NCBI GenBank assembly: GCA_016792565.1 | Contig: JAEUMK010000017.1 | Coordinates: 1 to 36,167 of the forward strand | Direction of reading: 5' to 3' | Source of the DNA: Alphaproteobacteria bacterium | Lineage (GTDB): Bacteria; Pseudomonadota; Alphaproteobacteria; Micropepsales; Micropepsaceae | DNA: 36,167 nucleotides | In this document: positions 12,996 through 21,689 of the stretch, in pieces | Numbering within the stretch: the stretch's first letter is position 1 | Layout of the letters: every line of letters begins with the position of its first letter | The notes under the pieces: generated by a model | Database searches by the model: none | What the model was told of the DNA's origin: nothing | What the model saw: the letters and a program-made list of their open reading frames with translations, nothing else | Position numbers and translations under genes: made by a program

Positions 12996-14165
12996 ATGCT
13001 GGTTCTGAAGGGCCGGGAGGCTCAGCAGCTCGAACGCCTGGCGGGCGCACGATCGAGCTGGCGCGTGCTCAATCTCCACCTGACCACCGCCGGCCTCCAG
13101 GATGCGGGCCGGCCATCGCACCTGCGCTTCTTTCAGTCGCAGCCGCTCAATCACGCACTGCTGATCAAGCACAAGATCCGGGAGCACGAGCGCGCGCTGT
13201 TCGATGCCGCGCCTGCCCTCGCCACGAAGGTCCTGATGCCCCTGGACGGGCGATCATTTGGCCAGGGCGCCGTCGCGCTATTCGTGGGCGAGCGCTCCTA
13301 CAAGAGCGTCATGAGGCAGTGGCTGGGGCTGAAGACCCAGACAGATCATTTCCCCGGTCCGATTTCGCCCGACGCAGCGCTGCTTGAGCGCCTGGACAAG
13401 CTGCCGACCTTCGATCCCTTCCTGCTGGGCGAGTTGCTCAGGGGCGGCGCTTACGGCGTTGCAGAGGACTATCTGCAGGTCTCGCTCCTCGATGATGCAA
13501 GGATCAGGTCCTTCATCGTCCAGGAGGTCACGCCGCTGGTTGTCATGGCCGGTGGAGATGTCGCCCGGGTGCCCCGGTTCGTCGATGCCATGTTCGGACC
13601 GCGCCTGGACAAGGCGGCCGCCGACTTCATGACCTCGCTGGGCCTTCCGGAATCGCGCTGGCCGTCGATCGTCGCTGCCTGGAAGGGCGCATTGCGATTC
13701 GAGATCGGGCTGACCCCACTGCAGCAGCGGTTCTCGACCCGCATCCGGCACCTGAGAGCGACGCGCATCTTCGGCTTCTCCAGCCATCTCAGCCGGGAGG
13801 ATGCCGACGAAGCGCGGGATCGTATCTATGCGCTGGCGCGGCGGGCGTTTGCCGCCGTCTCGAAGGCGGCGGTCCGGTTCGGCACCGAGCGGCGGGCCCA
13901 GATCATCGCAAGCGAGAAGATCACCGACCTCGGCGCCTATCTGGGAGATCTGCCGGACGCGGTCACGCAGTTCGTCAATTCCCAAGCCGTCGCCGAGCAT
14001 GTCCTGTCGTTCTGGGAACTCATGATGAGACCGGCCGACGATTCGGGCGTATCGGCCGACGCCCTGCTTCGCCTGGAGCACGACCTCAACGAGATAGAAG
14101 CTCACGTCGTGCGGTACTCGGCCCACGCCGGCGCCACCCCCATGCGCATGCTGAACGTCGCCTAA
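12996..14165 (+). CDS. unrecognised 389-residue soluble protein in PHA/stress island
   Basis: The frame has a good GGAGG ribosome site, strong coding bias and no signal peptide or transmembrane segment. I recognise no family or catalytic motif. The N-terminal third (1-120) alternates strands and helices, including KVLMPLDGRSFGQGAVALFV. Residues from about 130 onward are predicted to be mostly helical, rich in Arg/Asp/Glu/Leu, with a long charged helix around 255-300. It is transcribed away from the phasin across the FNR-like box and toward a nitroreductase. A cytoplasmic role in the same stress response is plausible, but nothing in the sequence names it. Confidence 0.8.
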   Translation: MLVLKGREAQQLERLAGARSSWRVLNLHLTTAGLQDAGRPSHLRFFQSQPLNHALLIKHKIREHERALFDAAPALATKVLMPLDGRSFGQGAVALFVGERSYKSVMRQWLGLKTQTDHFPGPISPDAALLERLDKLPTFDPFLLGELLRGGAYGVAEDYLQVSLLDDARIRSFIVQEVTPLVVMAGGDVARVPRFVDAMFGPRLDKAAADFMTSLGLPESRWPSIVAAWKGALRFEIGLTPLQQRFSTRIRHLRATRIFGFSSHLSREDADEARDRIYALARRAFAAVSKAAVRFGTERRAQIIASEKITDLGAYLGDLPDAVTQFVNSQAVAEHVLSFWELMMRPADDSGVSADALLRLEHDLNEIEAHVVRYSAHAGATPMRMLNVA

Positions 14166-14253
14166 CCCGGGTTTCGCACAAGACGACTGCGGGGCCTGCG
14201 CTCCAGGGCGGCACCAGTCCGAGGACCCGTCCTGCCTGACCGCATGACCCGCA

Positions 14254-14273
14254 AGGCCGCCGGCCGGCGGCCT
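14254..14273. repeat. 20-bp perfect palindrome between unknown gene and nitroreductase
   Basis: AGGCCGCCGGCCGGCGGCCT is a perfect 20-base palindrome in the 205-base gap after the 389-residue gene. It could extrude as a hairpin and attenuate transcription, or be an operator. No T run follows, so a simple terminator is not clear. The gap contains no other gene. Confidence 0.4.
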
Positions 14274-14370
14274 GGGTGCGCCTTGCCCGGCAGCTTGACG
14301 CGGCGCGGCCCGCTCCGTCTTGTGGGACATGGCGCGCAGGCGCCGGCAGGGCCGCGAACCGGGGAACGAG

Positions 14371-15063
14371 ATGGCAGCTTCGGCATTGAGCTTCGACGAG
14401 GTCGTCCTGGGACGCCGCAGCATCCGCGGGTTCAAGCCCGACCGCGTTCCCAAGGCGTTGATCAAGGAGATCATCGAGATCGCGATGCGCGCGCCGTCGT
14501 CGCTCAACACGCAGCCCTGGAATTTCTACGTGGTCGCGGGCGCTCCGCTCGACCGTATCCGGGCCGGCAATACGGAGCGCAACCTGGCGGGCGTGCCGTC
14601 GTCGCGGGAATTTCGAAGCCACGGCGAATACGCCGGGGAGCACAGGGCGCGACAGATCGAGATCGCAAAGCAGCTGTTTGCGGCCATGGGCATCGAACGG
14701 GACAACAAGGAGAAGCGGACGGACTGGGTGCTGCGCGGCTTTCGCCAGTTCGACGCGCCCGTCTCGATCGTCGTGACCTATGACAGGTCCATCCATGGCG
14801 GCGACGTCGCGCCCTTCGATTGCGGCGCCGTGGCCAATGCGCTGGTGAACGCGGCGTGGTCGAGGGGACTGGGCTGCGTCATCAACAGCCAGGGGATCAT
14901 GCAGTCGCCCGTCGTGCGCGAGCACGCCGGCATTCCCGACGACCAGGTCATCATGATCTGCATCGCCATGGGCTTTCCCGACGAGACCTTTCCGGCGAAT
15001 GCCGTGGTCTCGCGGCGCAAGCCCGTCGATGATGCCGCTGTGTTTGTCGGCTTCGACGACTAG
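14371..15063 (+). CDS. nitroreductase family FMN oxidoreductase
   Basis: A 230-residue NfsB/nitroreductase-fold flavoprotein that would reduce nitro- or quinone-type acceptors with NAD(P)H. The FMN-binding N-terminal signature RRSIRGF (about 15-21) and APSSLNTQPW (41-50) are clear. The C-terminal GLGC... and MGFPDE segments match the family's second flavin contact. ATG 14371 has GGGGAACGAG before it; a GTG at 14320 would add 17 residues of poor quality. Nitroreductases often sit in oxygen-limitation regulons. Here it follows the unknown gene by 205 bases, so a separate promoter is possible. Confidence 0.85.
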   Translation: MAASALSFDEVVLGRRSIRGFKPDRVPKALIKEIIEIAMRAPSSLNTQPWNFYVVAGAPLDRIRAGNTERNLAGVPSSREFRSHGEYAGEHRARQIEIAKQLFAAMGIERDNKEKRTDWVLRGFRQFDAPVSIVVTYDRSIHGGDVAPFDCGAVANALVNAAWSRGLGCVINSQGIMQSPVVREHAGIPDDQVIMICIAMGFPDETFPANAVVSRRKPVDDAAVFVGFDD

Positions 15064-15112
15064 GCAACGGCATGAGGAACAGCCGGTGGCGGCCGGCGCC
15101 GCAGACGGAAAA

Positions 15113-15141
15113 TTGACGGCCCCCGGCCCCGCTCCTAGCCT
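15113..15141 (+). promoter_or_regulatory. promoter giving a probably leaderless mRNA
   Basis: TTGACG (15113-15118), a 17-base spacer and TAGCCT (15136-15141) precede ATG 15149 by only seven bases. The transcript would start at or within a base or two of the start codon, and no ribosome site is visible. Leaderless genes with TTGAC...TAG-type promoters are frequent in alphaproteobacteria. Confidence 0.5.
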
Positions 15142-15148
15142 GCCATCC

Positions 15149-16000
15149 ATGAACGAGCCCACGGTGATCATGCCCGGCGAGGGGCGGACCATCCTGTTGG
15201 TGGTGGCGCATGCGGACGACCCTGCCCTTTTTCTGGGCGGAACCATCATCCGCTGGGCGGACGCCGGCTGGCGGGTCGTGTGCCTGCGGGTCACGGATGA
15301 TCGATGGGATTCGGCCGGACCGGACGAAGCGGCGACCATTGCCGCCAATGCCAGGGAATTCCGCGAGGCCGCGGCCGTGCTCGGCCTTGCCGATACCGTG
15401 GATCTCGGCTGGGCAACCGATGTACTGGGCGACGCCAGCGAGGTCGCTCTGCGGGAGGCGGTGATCCGCCAGATCCGTCGCCTGCGGCCCTACGCACTGG
15501 TCTCGTTCGACCCCTACGCCATGTGGGGCGAGGACAACCAGGATCACATCAAGCTGGCGGCCGCGACCGACGAAGCTTTCTGGACAAGTCAGTTCCCGCT
15601 CCACCATCCCGAGCATTTTTCCGAGGGCCTCGAGCCGCACGGCTGCTTCGAACGCTGGTATTTCGGGCGGTCCGTGACGCGCGTGACCGACGTCATCGAC
15701 ATCGCCGCCGTGCTGGATCGCAAGCTTGCCGCAGCCCAGTGTCACCACACGATGATGGGCAACTACGTCAATCAACTCCGGCTCCAGGCGCGGACGGGCG
15801 GGTGGAGCCTTCCCATGCTCGACGAGATCGCTGCCGGCGGAGACCTCGACGAATTCGTCGCGATGCTGGTCCGCGGCGCGGCACGCCAGGTGGGCGAGCG
15901 CCATGGCATTGCGGCCGCAGAGGAGTTCCGCGTGGTTCGCTTTGGCGGGCTTGAGGCCTTGCTGGCGCGCCACGGCCGCCGTCTGAAGCCCGGCGGGTGA
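15149..16000 (+). CDS. PIG-L/LmbE-type deacetylase with variant metal motif
   Basis: A 283-residue PIG-L (LmbE-like) zinc-dependent N-deacetylase-fold protein. The family motif AHPDDE reads AHADDP (20-25): the zinc-binding His21 and Asp24 and the base Asp23 are kept, but Pro and Glu are changed. The second zinc His is seen as DH (132-133) in GEDNQDHIK. Relatives remove N-acetyl groups from GlcNAc-containing glycans, mycothiol/bacillithiol precursors or antibiotics, and the substrate here is unknown. The frame continues upstream into the nitroreductase, but ATG 15149 sits immediately after a good promoter. It converges on the D-aminoacylase-like gene. Confidence 0.8.
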   Translation: MNEPTVIMPGEGRTILLVVAHADDPALFLGGTIIRWADAGWRVVCLRVTDDRWDSAGPDEAATIAANAREFREAAAVLGLADTVDLGWATDVLGDASEVALREAVIRQIRRLRPYALVSFDPYAMWGEDNQDHIKLAAATDEAFWTSQFPLHHPEHFSEGLEPHGCFERWYFGRSVTRVTDVIDIAAVLDRKLAAAQCHHTMMGNYVNQLRLQARTGGWSLPMLDEIAAGGDLDEFVAMLVRGAARQVGERHGIAAAEEFRVVRFGGLEALLARHGRRLKPGG

Positions 16001-16010
16001 CGGCACGGGT

Positions 16011-16025
16011 TCTGCCCGGGGCAGA
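16011..16025. terminator. small hairpin between convergent genes
   Basis: TCTGCC and GGCAGA pair around a 3-base loop in the 61-base gap between the converging PIG-L and amidohydrolase genes. The stem is short and no T run follows, so its role as a terminator is tentative. Confidence 0.3.
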
Positions 16026-16061
16026 TGCGACAGCGGCGAGAGGACGCCGCGCGCGGTCGAT

Positions 16062-17801
16062 CTAGCCCTGCGCGCCGCGGAGCAATGTGCCGGGCGTCTC
16101 GCCCGTCCAGGCGCCGTTCTCGAACGTCACCGCTCCGGACTTCACGGTGTAGCGGTAGCCGCGCGGCGCCTGCAGCAGGCGCGAGCCGCCGGCCGGGAGA
16201 TCGTGCGCGATCACCGGCGGGCTGAGGTTCAGCTCGCCGAGGCGGATGACATTGAGATCAGCGAGGAGGCCGGGCCTGATCGCGCCGCGGTCGCGCCAGC
16301 CGACATGGTGGGCATTGCGCTGGGTGTAGCCGTGGACGAGCGATTCAAGCGGCATGGCGCGCCCGGCCTTGTTGCCCTTCGACCAGAGCGCGATCGTGCT
16401 GGTCGGGAACGAGCCGTCGCAGATCGTACCGCAATGCGCGCCGCCGTCCGAGAGGCCGAAGAGCGTATGCGCGCCGGTCATCATGGCGTGCACGTCGTTG
16501 AGGTTGCCGTAGAAGTAATTGTTGATGGGGAGATAGACGAGGCGCCTGCCGCCCTCTTCCAGCAACACATCATAGACGTAGTCGGCAACGTCGCGCCCGG
16601 CGCGATCCGCTTCGGCCTGCAGCGAGTCTGCAGCGCAAGGCTCGTAGTCCACCGGATCGGTCAGGCGGAACATCCGGCGATAGCCCTTGGTGAGGACGCC
16701 GCCATTGCCCTTGAGGTTGACGTGGACATGCTCGGCCAGGATCTGCGCCTTCACGGCCGGATCGCGCAGCGCAACGAGGCGGGCCTCGACATCCCCGTCC
16801 GTCTCCTTGGCGATGCGCCGATAGGTCGGGGTCGCGACGAAGGGGTTCGAGGTGGAGGCGAAGGTCAGGATCGCGCCGATCGGCCGCGGCGCGACCTGCG
16901 CGCTGACGTCCAGGCCATCGGCGCGCATCGCCTCGATCTCGGCGAAGATGAAGCGCCAGCGGTCGGGCGCATCGTCGTTTTGCTGGACGGTGAAGGAGAG
17001 CTTGCGTCCCGTGGCCTTGGCGAGACCGCGGATAAGGCGGAGTTCGGCCGACGCGAAGGCATCGTCATCGGTGAGATAGGCGTCCGAGATCAGCTGGATG
17101 ACGCCCTTGCCCGATTTCTTCAGCGCCGCCGCGATGCCGTGAAGTTCCTCCTCGGTCGCGGTGAGCGTGCCGATGTTCTGGCCGTCGCGGCTGCGATGAA
17201 AGGCGGTGCGCGTCGTGGAGAAGCCGAGCGCGCCGGCCTCCAGCGCCTCGAAGGCGAGATCGGACATGCGGGCGATCTCGTCGGGGCTGGGCTTGGCGGT
17301 GTGGTCTGCCCCGCGGTCGCCCATAACATAGGCGCGCAGCGCCGCGTGCGGCAGATGCGCGCCGATATCCATCGTGTAACGGCGGCGGGCGATGGCATCG
17401 AGGTATTCGGGGAACGTCTCCCAATCCCAGGTCAGGCCTTCGGCAAGCGCCGTGCCGGGAATGTCCTCGACGCCCTCGAGCAGATTGATCAGCCAGTCAT
17501 GCTTGTCCACGCGCGCCGGCGCAAAACCAACGCCGCAATTTCCCATAGCGGTGGACGTGACGCCGTTCGTCGAGGACGGCGCGAGCACACTGTCCCATGA
17601 GACCTGCCCGTCATAGTGGGTATGGATGTCTACGAAGCCGGGCGTGACGATCGCACCCTCGGCATCGAGCGTTCGAGTCGCCTGGCCGGAGACGGAGCCG
17701 ACTTCGACGATCCGGCCGTCCCTCACCGCGACATCGCCGCGAAATTTCGGCGCACCGGTGCCGTCGACGACTTCGCCGTTCCTGATGATGAGATCGAACA
17801 T
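16062..17801 (-). CDS. D-aminoacylase-family amidohydrolase (N-acyl-D-amino-acid deacylase type)
   Basis: A 579-residue metal-dependent amidohydrolase. The N-terminal strand [13 protein letters not shown] and [12 protein letters not shown] (His60, His62) are typical of the superfamily. The GNCG motif with Cys89 followed by GFAP, and the catalytic Asp452 in [10 protein letters not shown], place it with D-aminoacylases and related urethane/dihydropyrimidine-like enzymes. It would hydrolyse an N-acyl amino acid or similar amide, probably in the cytoplasm since no signal peptide is visible. ATG 17801 has GGGGAAG upstream. It lies 167 bases downstream of a LysR gene on the same strand. Substrate stereochemistry cannot be read from sequence. 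Confidence 0.82.
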   Translation of the reverse strand: MFDLIIRNGEVVDGTGAPKFRGDVAVRDGRIVEVGSVSGQATRTLDAEGAIVTPGFVDIHTHYDGQVSWDSVLAPSSTNGVTSTAMGNCGVGFAPARVDKHDWLINLLEGVEDIPGTALAEGLTWDWETFPEYLDAIARRRYTMDIGAHLPHAALRAYVMGDRGADHTAKPSPDEIARMSDLAFEALEAGALGFSTTRTAFHRSRDGQNIGTLTATEEELHGIAAALKKSGKGVIQLISDAYLTDDDAFASAELRLIRGLAKATGRKLSFTVQQNDDAPDRWRFIFAEIEAMRADGLDVSAQVAPRPIGAILTFASTSNPFVATPTYRRIAKETDGDVEARLVALRDPAVKAQILAEHVHVNLKGNGGVLTKGYRRMFRLTDPVDYEPCAADSLQAEADRAGRDVADYVYDVLLEEGGRRLVYLPINNYFYGNLNDVHAMMTGAHTLFGLSDGGAHCGTICDGSFPTSTIALWSKGNKAGRAMPLESLVHGYTQRNAHHVGWRDRGAIRPGLLADLNVIRLGELNLSPPVIAHDLPAGGSRLLQAPRGYRYTVKSGAVTFENGAWTGETPGTLLRGAQG

Positions 17802-17968
17802 CGGCTTCCCCGGACCTGATCGGACTTCCCGCAGTCCATCTTGCGCCCATTGGGCCGCCGCGCAACCTGCAAGGCAGCGCGGCAGCCCCCAGCTTCAGGA
17901 TTGCGGCAAGCTTGGAGTGTGCCGTTCGCATCGGACCTGCAAGGTTCGCCGATCGTCCACAGGACCAG

Positions 17969-18859
17969 TTAGCTCGCTAGCACATCCCGCACCCTTGTCC
18001 GCAGCCAGCGATGGGCCTGATCGGCGTCCTGCCGTGGATGCCAGAGCATCGAGATCGTGATCCTGGGAATCGGGATGGGAAGCGGGAAGCTGTGCAGCCC
18101 GGCGCGAAGCAGTCCGGTGTGGCGTTCAGGAACGCTGGCAATGAGGTCCGAGGTGCGCGCCAGCGCCAGCGCGCCCGAATAGCCGCCGACGATCGCGGCG
18201 ACCTGCCGCTCCATCCCGATCTCCGCCAGCGCATCGTCAATCGGTCCCCTGTCCAGTCCCGGCCGCAGAACGGCGACATGCCGCCCGGCGGCGAAGCGCG
18301 CCGCTGTTATCCTGCCCCGGCACAGCGCGTGCCCCTTGCGGACGACACCGACGAAGCGGTCGCGGAACAGAGCCTGCGTCCGCAACTCCGGACCCAACGC
18401 CTGAGCGACGACCCCCGCTTCAAGATCGACGCTGCCGTCACGCAGCGCGGCACTGTCCCGGTCTGGCTTCGGCACAAAGCGGAGCCGCACGCCCGGAGCC
18501 TCTGCCGCAACGCGGGAGACAAGCTTCGGGCCGAAGTTCTCGACGAAGCCCTCGCTGACCCGCAACGTGAACGTCCGCGCGAGCGACTTGAGATCCAGCA
18601 TCTCGGCCGGCCGCAAAATCGCCTGCGCCTCGTCAACGAGCCGGCCGGCCCGCGCGGCAAGCTCCAGCGCCCGCGGAGTGGGGACAAGGCCGCGCCCAGC
18701 CCTGACCAGCAGCGGATCGCCCGTCGCTGTTCGCAGCCGCGCCAGCGCCCGGCTCATCGCCGAGGGACTGAGCCGCAGCCGGTGCGCGGCGCGCGCCACG
18801 CTACCCTCCGCGAGCAACGCATTGAGTGTGACCAGCAGGTTGAGATCAGGCATCGACAT
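17969..18859 (-). CDS. LysR-family transcriptional regulator
   Basis: A 296-residue LysR-type regulator. The N-terminal winged helix-turn-helix (about 3-60: LNLLVTLNALLAEGSVARAA ... SPSAMSRALARLR) resembles the NodD/SyrM-like branch, and the rest is a periplasmic-binding-protein-like effector domain. ATG 18859 is taken as start; a TTG two codons earlier and an ATG two codons later are alternatives. It is divergent from the MFS gene, the usual arrangement for LysR regulators and their targets, and has the amidohydrolase gene just downstream. Confidence 0.87.
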   Translation of the reverse strand: MSMPDLNLLVTLNALLAEGSVARAAHRLRLSPSAMSRALARLRTATGDPLLVRAGRGLVPTPRALELAARAGRLVDEAQAILRPAEMLDLKSLARTFTLRVSEGFVENFGPKLVSRVAAEAPGVRLRFVPKPDRDSAALRDGSVDLEAGVVAQALGPELRTQALFRDRFVGVVRKGHALCRGRITAARFAAGRHVAVLRPGLDRGPIDDALAEIGMERQVAAIVGGYSGALALARTSDLIASVPERHTGLLRAGLHSFPLPIPIPRITISMLWHPRQDADQAHRWLRTRVRDVLAS

Positions 18860-18922
18860 AACCAAAGCCTAACACACGCTCGTTGAGCCATGGCGTTGAA
18901 CGCATGAATAAAGTGCAAATGG

Positions 18923-18935
18923 TGCGCGTTCCGCA
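18923..18935. promoter_or_regulatory. LysR-type T-N11-A site
   Basis: TGCG-N5-CGCA forms the T-N11-A dyad expected for LysR proteins. It lies in the divergent gap, 64 bases upstream of the LysR start and 67 bases before the MFS start. A direct repeat CGTTGA occurs nearby (about 18880-18896). Confidence 0.45.
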
Positions 18936-19001
18936 ACCAATTGAAGGGCTCTAAATCTGCAGCGGCTCCATCCGCGAGCCGCCCAGCTACGGAGAGGTCC
19001 C

Positions 19002-20450
19002 TTGAAGCCGATCACCCCGATCCTAAGTGGAGCCGCAACGGGAGAAGGGCCCCGGCTGCGCTCGGCCCGATGGGCGCTCGTCAGCCTGTCGCTGTCCATG
19101 CTGCTGTCCTCGCTCGCCTCCAGCATCGCCAATGTCGGCCTGCCGGACTTGGCGCAGGCCTTCGACGCTTCCTTCCGGGGCGTCCAGTGGGTCTTGCTGG
19201 CCTATCTCCTCGCCACCACCACGCTCATCGTCAGCGTCGGGCGCCTCGGCGACATGGTCGGTCGCAGGCGCATGCTGCTGGCCGGGTTGGCGCTCTTCGC
19301 ATCGGCCTCGGCTCTCTGCGGCCTCGCGCCGTCCCTTTGGCTACTGGTCGCCGGCCGCGCGGCGCAGGGCCTCGGCGCATCCGTCATGATGGCGCTCTCC
19401 ATGGCGTTTGTCGGCGAGACGGTCGCGAAGAATAAGACCGGCGGCGCAATGGGTCTGCTCGGAACCATGTCGGCGATGGGCACCGCGCTCGGGCCCTCGC
19501 TCGGCGGCGTCCTGATCGCCGCCTTCGGCTGGCGGGCGATCTTCCTCGCGGCCGTGCCGCCAGCAATCCTGGCCTTGTGGCTGGCGTACAGCCACCTTCC
19601 GCCCGATCGGGAGCGCCCGAACTCCAACAAAGCCCGATTTGACGCGCCGGGCATGCTTCTGCTCGCCTTGACGCTCGCCGCCTATGCGCTTGCCATGACG
19701 ATGGGGCGCGGCAGCTTCGGTCCAGTCAATCTCGCGCTTCTGATGGCGGCCGGCCTAGGCCTAGGCCTGTTCGGGCTCGTCGAGAGGCGGTCCTCTTCGC
19801 CCCTGATTGACCTCGTGACGATCGCCGATCCGGCTTTGCGCGCCAGCCTCGCCATGAGCGCGCTGGTCTCTACGGTTGTGATGGCGACGCTGGTCGTCGG
19901 CCCGTTCTATCTCTCGCGGTCGCTCGGCATCGACGCGGCACTCGCCGGTATCGTCCTGTCCATCGGTCCCTTGGCGGCAGCGATGACCGCCGTACCCGCC
20001 GGCCGCCTCGCCGATCGCGTCGGAGCGCACCGCATGACGGCTGCCGGACTCGCCGCCATGACGGCCGGCTGCGCCCTCCTTGCCTTGCTGCCCCGCGCGC
20101 TAGGCGTCGCGGGCTATGTCGTCCCCATCGTCGTGATCACCGCCGGCTACGCGCTGTTCCAGACGGCCAATAACACGGCGGTGATGTCCGGCATCGGCCA
20201 AGACCGCCGGGGTGTCATCTCGGGCTTGCTCAACCTGTCGCGTAGTCTGGGACTGCTGACCGGCGCATCGGCGATGGGTGCGGTGTTCGCTTCCGGCTCC
20301 GGCGCGCCGGACATCGCAGCCGCCGGGTCCGATGCGGTCGCCCTAGGGATGCGCGCGACCTTCGCCGCCGCGGGCCTGCTCACCGCTGCCGCGCTCGCCC
20401 TGGCCATCGCCGGCCACCGCCGCCCAATGGCACCAGGCGACGGCCCCTAA
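19002..20450 (+). CDS. MFS transporter, DHA2 drug-exporter type
   Basis: A 482-residue inner-membrane transporter with about 14 hydrophobic helices, characteristic of DHA2 proton antiporters. The MFS motif A is visible as GRLGDMVGRRRMLLAG (about 80-95) and the antiporter motif C region as GTALGPSLGG (about 155-165). The TTG start at 19002 is supported by GGAGAGG five to eleven bases upstream and by the short cytoplasmic N-terminus. It probably exports small hydrophobic or aromatic compounds under LysR control. No terminator is evident before the following sugar operon. Confidence 0.85.
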   Translation: MKPITPILSGAATGEGPRLRSARWALVSLSLSMLLSSLASSIANVGLPDLAQAFDASFRGVQWVLLAYLLATTTLIVSVGRLGDMVGRRRMLLAGLALFASASALCGLAPSLWLLVAGRAAQGLGASVMMALSMAFVGETVAKNKTGGAMGLLGTMSAMGTALGPSLGGVLIAAFGWRAIFLAAVPPAILALWLAYSHLPPDRERPNSNKARFDAPGMLLLALTLAAYALAMTMGRGSFGPVNLALLMAAGLGLGLFGLVERRSSSPLIDLVTIADPALRASLAMSALVSTVVMATLVVGPFYLSRSLGIDAALAGIVLSIGPLAAAMTAVPAGRLADRVGAHRMTAAGLAAMTAGCALLALLPRALGVAGYVVPIVVITAGYALFQTANNTAVMSGIGQDRRGVISGLLNLSRSLGLLTGASAMGAVFASGSGAPDIAAAGSDAVALGMRATFAAAGLLTAAALALAIAGHRRPMAPGDGP

Positions 20451-20576
20451 AGGTTGTGCCGGTCGAAAGCTGACCATGCTCAGCCCGGAGGCGGGTCCCT
20501 CTGGTGGATCGCCTGAGGCCCGCCGGGCGGAGGCCGACGACCGGCGAACGAGCCGCTCGCCAAAGCCTCCGTGCAT

Positions 20577-20589
20577 GCTAGCCTCTAGC
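20577..20589. promoter_or_regulatory. 13-bp dyad upstream of sugar/glycoside operon
   Basis: GCTAG-CCT-CTAGC is a perfect interrupted palindrome 50 bases before the first gene of the operon and contains TAGCCT, similar to the -10 proposed before the PIG-L gene. It may be an operator overlapping the promoter. The rest of the 188-base gap (20451-20638) shows only two GGCGGCCC repeats and a GGGAGGA ribosome site. Confidence 0.35.
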
Positions 20590-20638
20590 GAACAGGGGAC
20601 GGGCGGCCCGAAGCAGGCGGCCCTTCAAGGGAGGACAA

Positions 20639-21688
20639 ATGAAGGGGCCGGCGATCTTTCTGGCGCAGTACGCGGGCGACGCGCCACCGTTCAACAGCCT
20701 GGGAGCCATCGCGCGTTGGGCCGGCGATCTCGGCTTCAAAGGCGTTCAGATTCCGACCTGGGACCGGCGGCTGTTCGACCTGAAGCTGGCCGCCGAAAGC
20801 GATGCCTATTGCGACGAGGTCAAGGGGGTTCTGGCCGAGGCCGGACTTGAGGTCTCGGAGCTGTCGACCCACACCCAGGGCCAGATGGTGGCGGTGCATC
20901 CGGCCTATGACGAGATGTTCGATGGCGCCGCGCCGACCAGGGTGCGCGGCAATCCGGCAGCGCGGCAGGCCTGGGCGGTGGAGCAGGTTCTGCTGGGCGC
21001 GAAGGCGTCCCGGCGGATGGGACTGGATGCCCATGTCACCTTCTCCGGCTCTCTCGCCTGGCCCTATCTCTACCCCTATCCGCAGCGGCCGGCCGGGCTG
21101 ATCGAGGCGGCGTTTGACGAACTGGCCCGGCGCTGGCGGCCGATCCTCGACGCCTTCGACGAGGCCGGGGTCGATCTCTGCTACGAGATCCACCCGAGCG
21201 AGGACCTGTTCGACGGCACGACCGTGGAGATGTTCTGGGAGCGCGTGGACCACCATCCCCGCGCCTGCCTGCTCTACGATCCGAGCCACTTCCTGCTGCA
21301 GCAGCTGGATTATCTCGCCTATATCGACCTCTACCACGAGCGCATCCGGATGTTTCACGTCAAGGACGCGGAGTTCCGGCCGACCGGGCGACAGGGCGTC
21401 TATAGCGGCTATGCGCCCTGGAAGGAGCGGGCCGGGCGGTTCCGCTCGCTCGGCGACGGCCAGATCGACTTCAAGGCCATCTTCTCGAAGTTCGCCCAGT
21501 ACGGCTATCGCGGCTGGGCGGTGCTGGAGTGGGAATGCGCGCTGAAGGATCCGGTCGATGGAGCGCGCGAGGGCGCGGCCTTCATCCGCGATCACATCAT
21601 CCAGGTGACCGGCAAGAACTTCGACGATTTCGTGGCCACCGGCGTGGACGCGGCGGCCAATCGCAGACTGCTGGGCCTCGATCGCTGA
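20639..21688 (+). CDS. TIM-barrel sugar phosphate isomerase/epimerase-like protein
   Basis: A 349-residue xylose-isomerase-like TIM barrel (AP endonuclease family 2 fold). Four metal-ligand strands are visible in order: Glu in CYEIHPSEDLF (about 182), Asp in LLYDPSHF (about 216), His in MFHVKDAEF (about 240) and Glu in AVLEWECAL (about 298). The family includes isomerases, epimerases, dehydratases and the lyase subunits that split 3-keto-glycosides. It is first in a five-gene operon, has GGGAGGA before ATG, and ends one base before the Gfo/Idh/MocA start. No signal peptide is seen, so it is cytoplasmic. Confidence 0.82.
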   Translation: MKGPAIFLAQYAGDAPPFNSLGAIARWAGDLGFKGVQIPTWDRRLFDLKLAAESDAYCDEVKGVLAEAGLEVSELSTHTQGQMVAVHPAYDEMFDGAAPTRVRGNPAARQAWAVEQVLLGAKASRRMGLDAHVTFSGSLAWPYLYPYPQRPAGLIEAAFDELARRWRPILDAFDEAGVDLCYEIHPSEDLFDGTTVEMFWERVDHHPRACLLYDPSHFLLQQLDYLAYIDLYHERIRMFHVKDAEFRPTGRQGVYSGYAPWKERAGRFRSLGDGQIDFKAIFSKFAQYGYRGWAVLEWECALKDPVDGAREGAAFIRDHIIQVTGKNFDDFVATGVDAAANRRLLGLDR

Positions 21689-21689
21689 G

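Noticed and set aside
14244-14783. 179-codon plus-strand frame overlapping the nitroreductase
   Set aside because: Out of frame with the clear nitroreductase motifs; the translation is Arg/Gly-rich noise.
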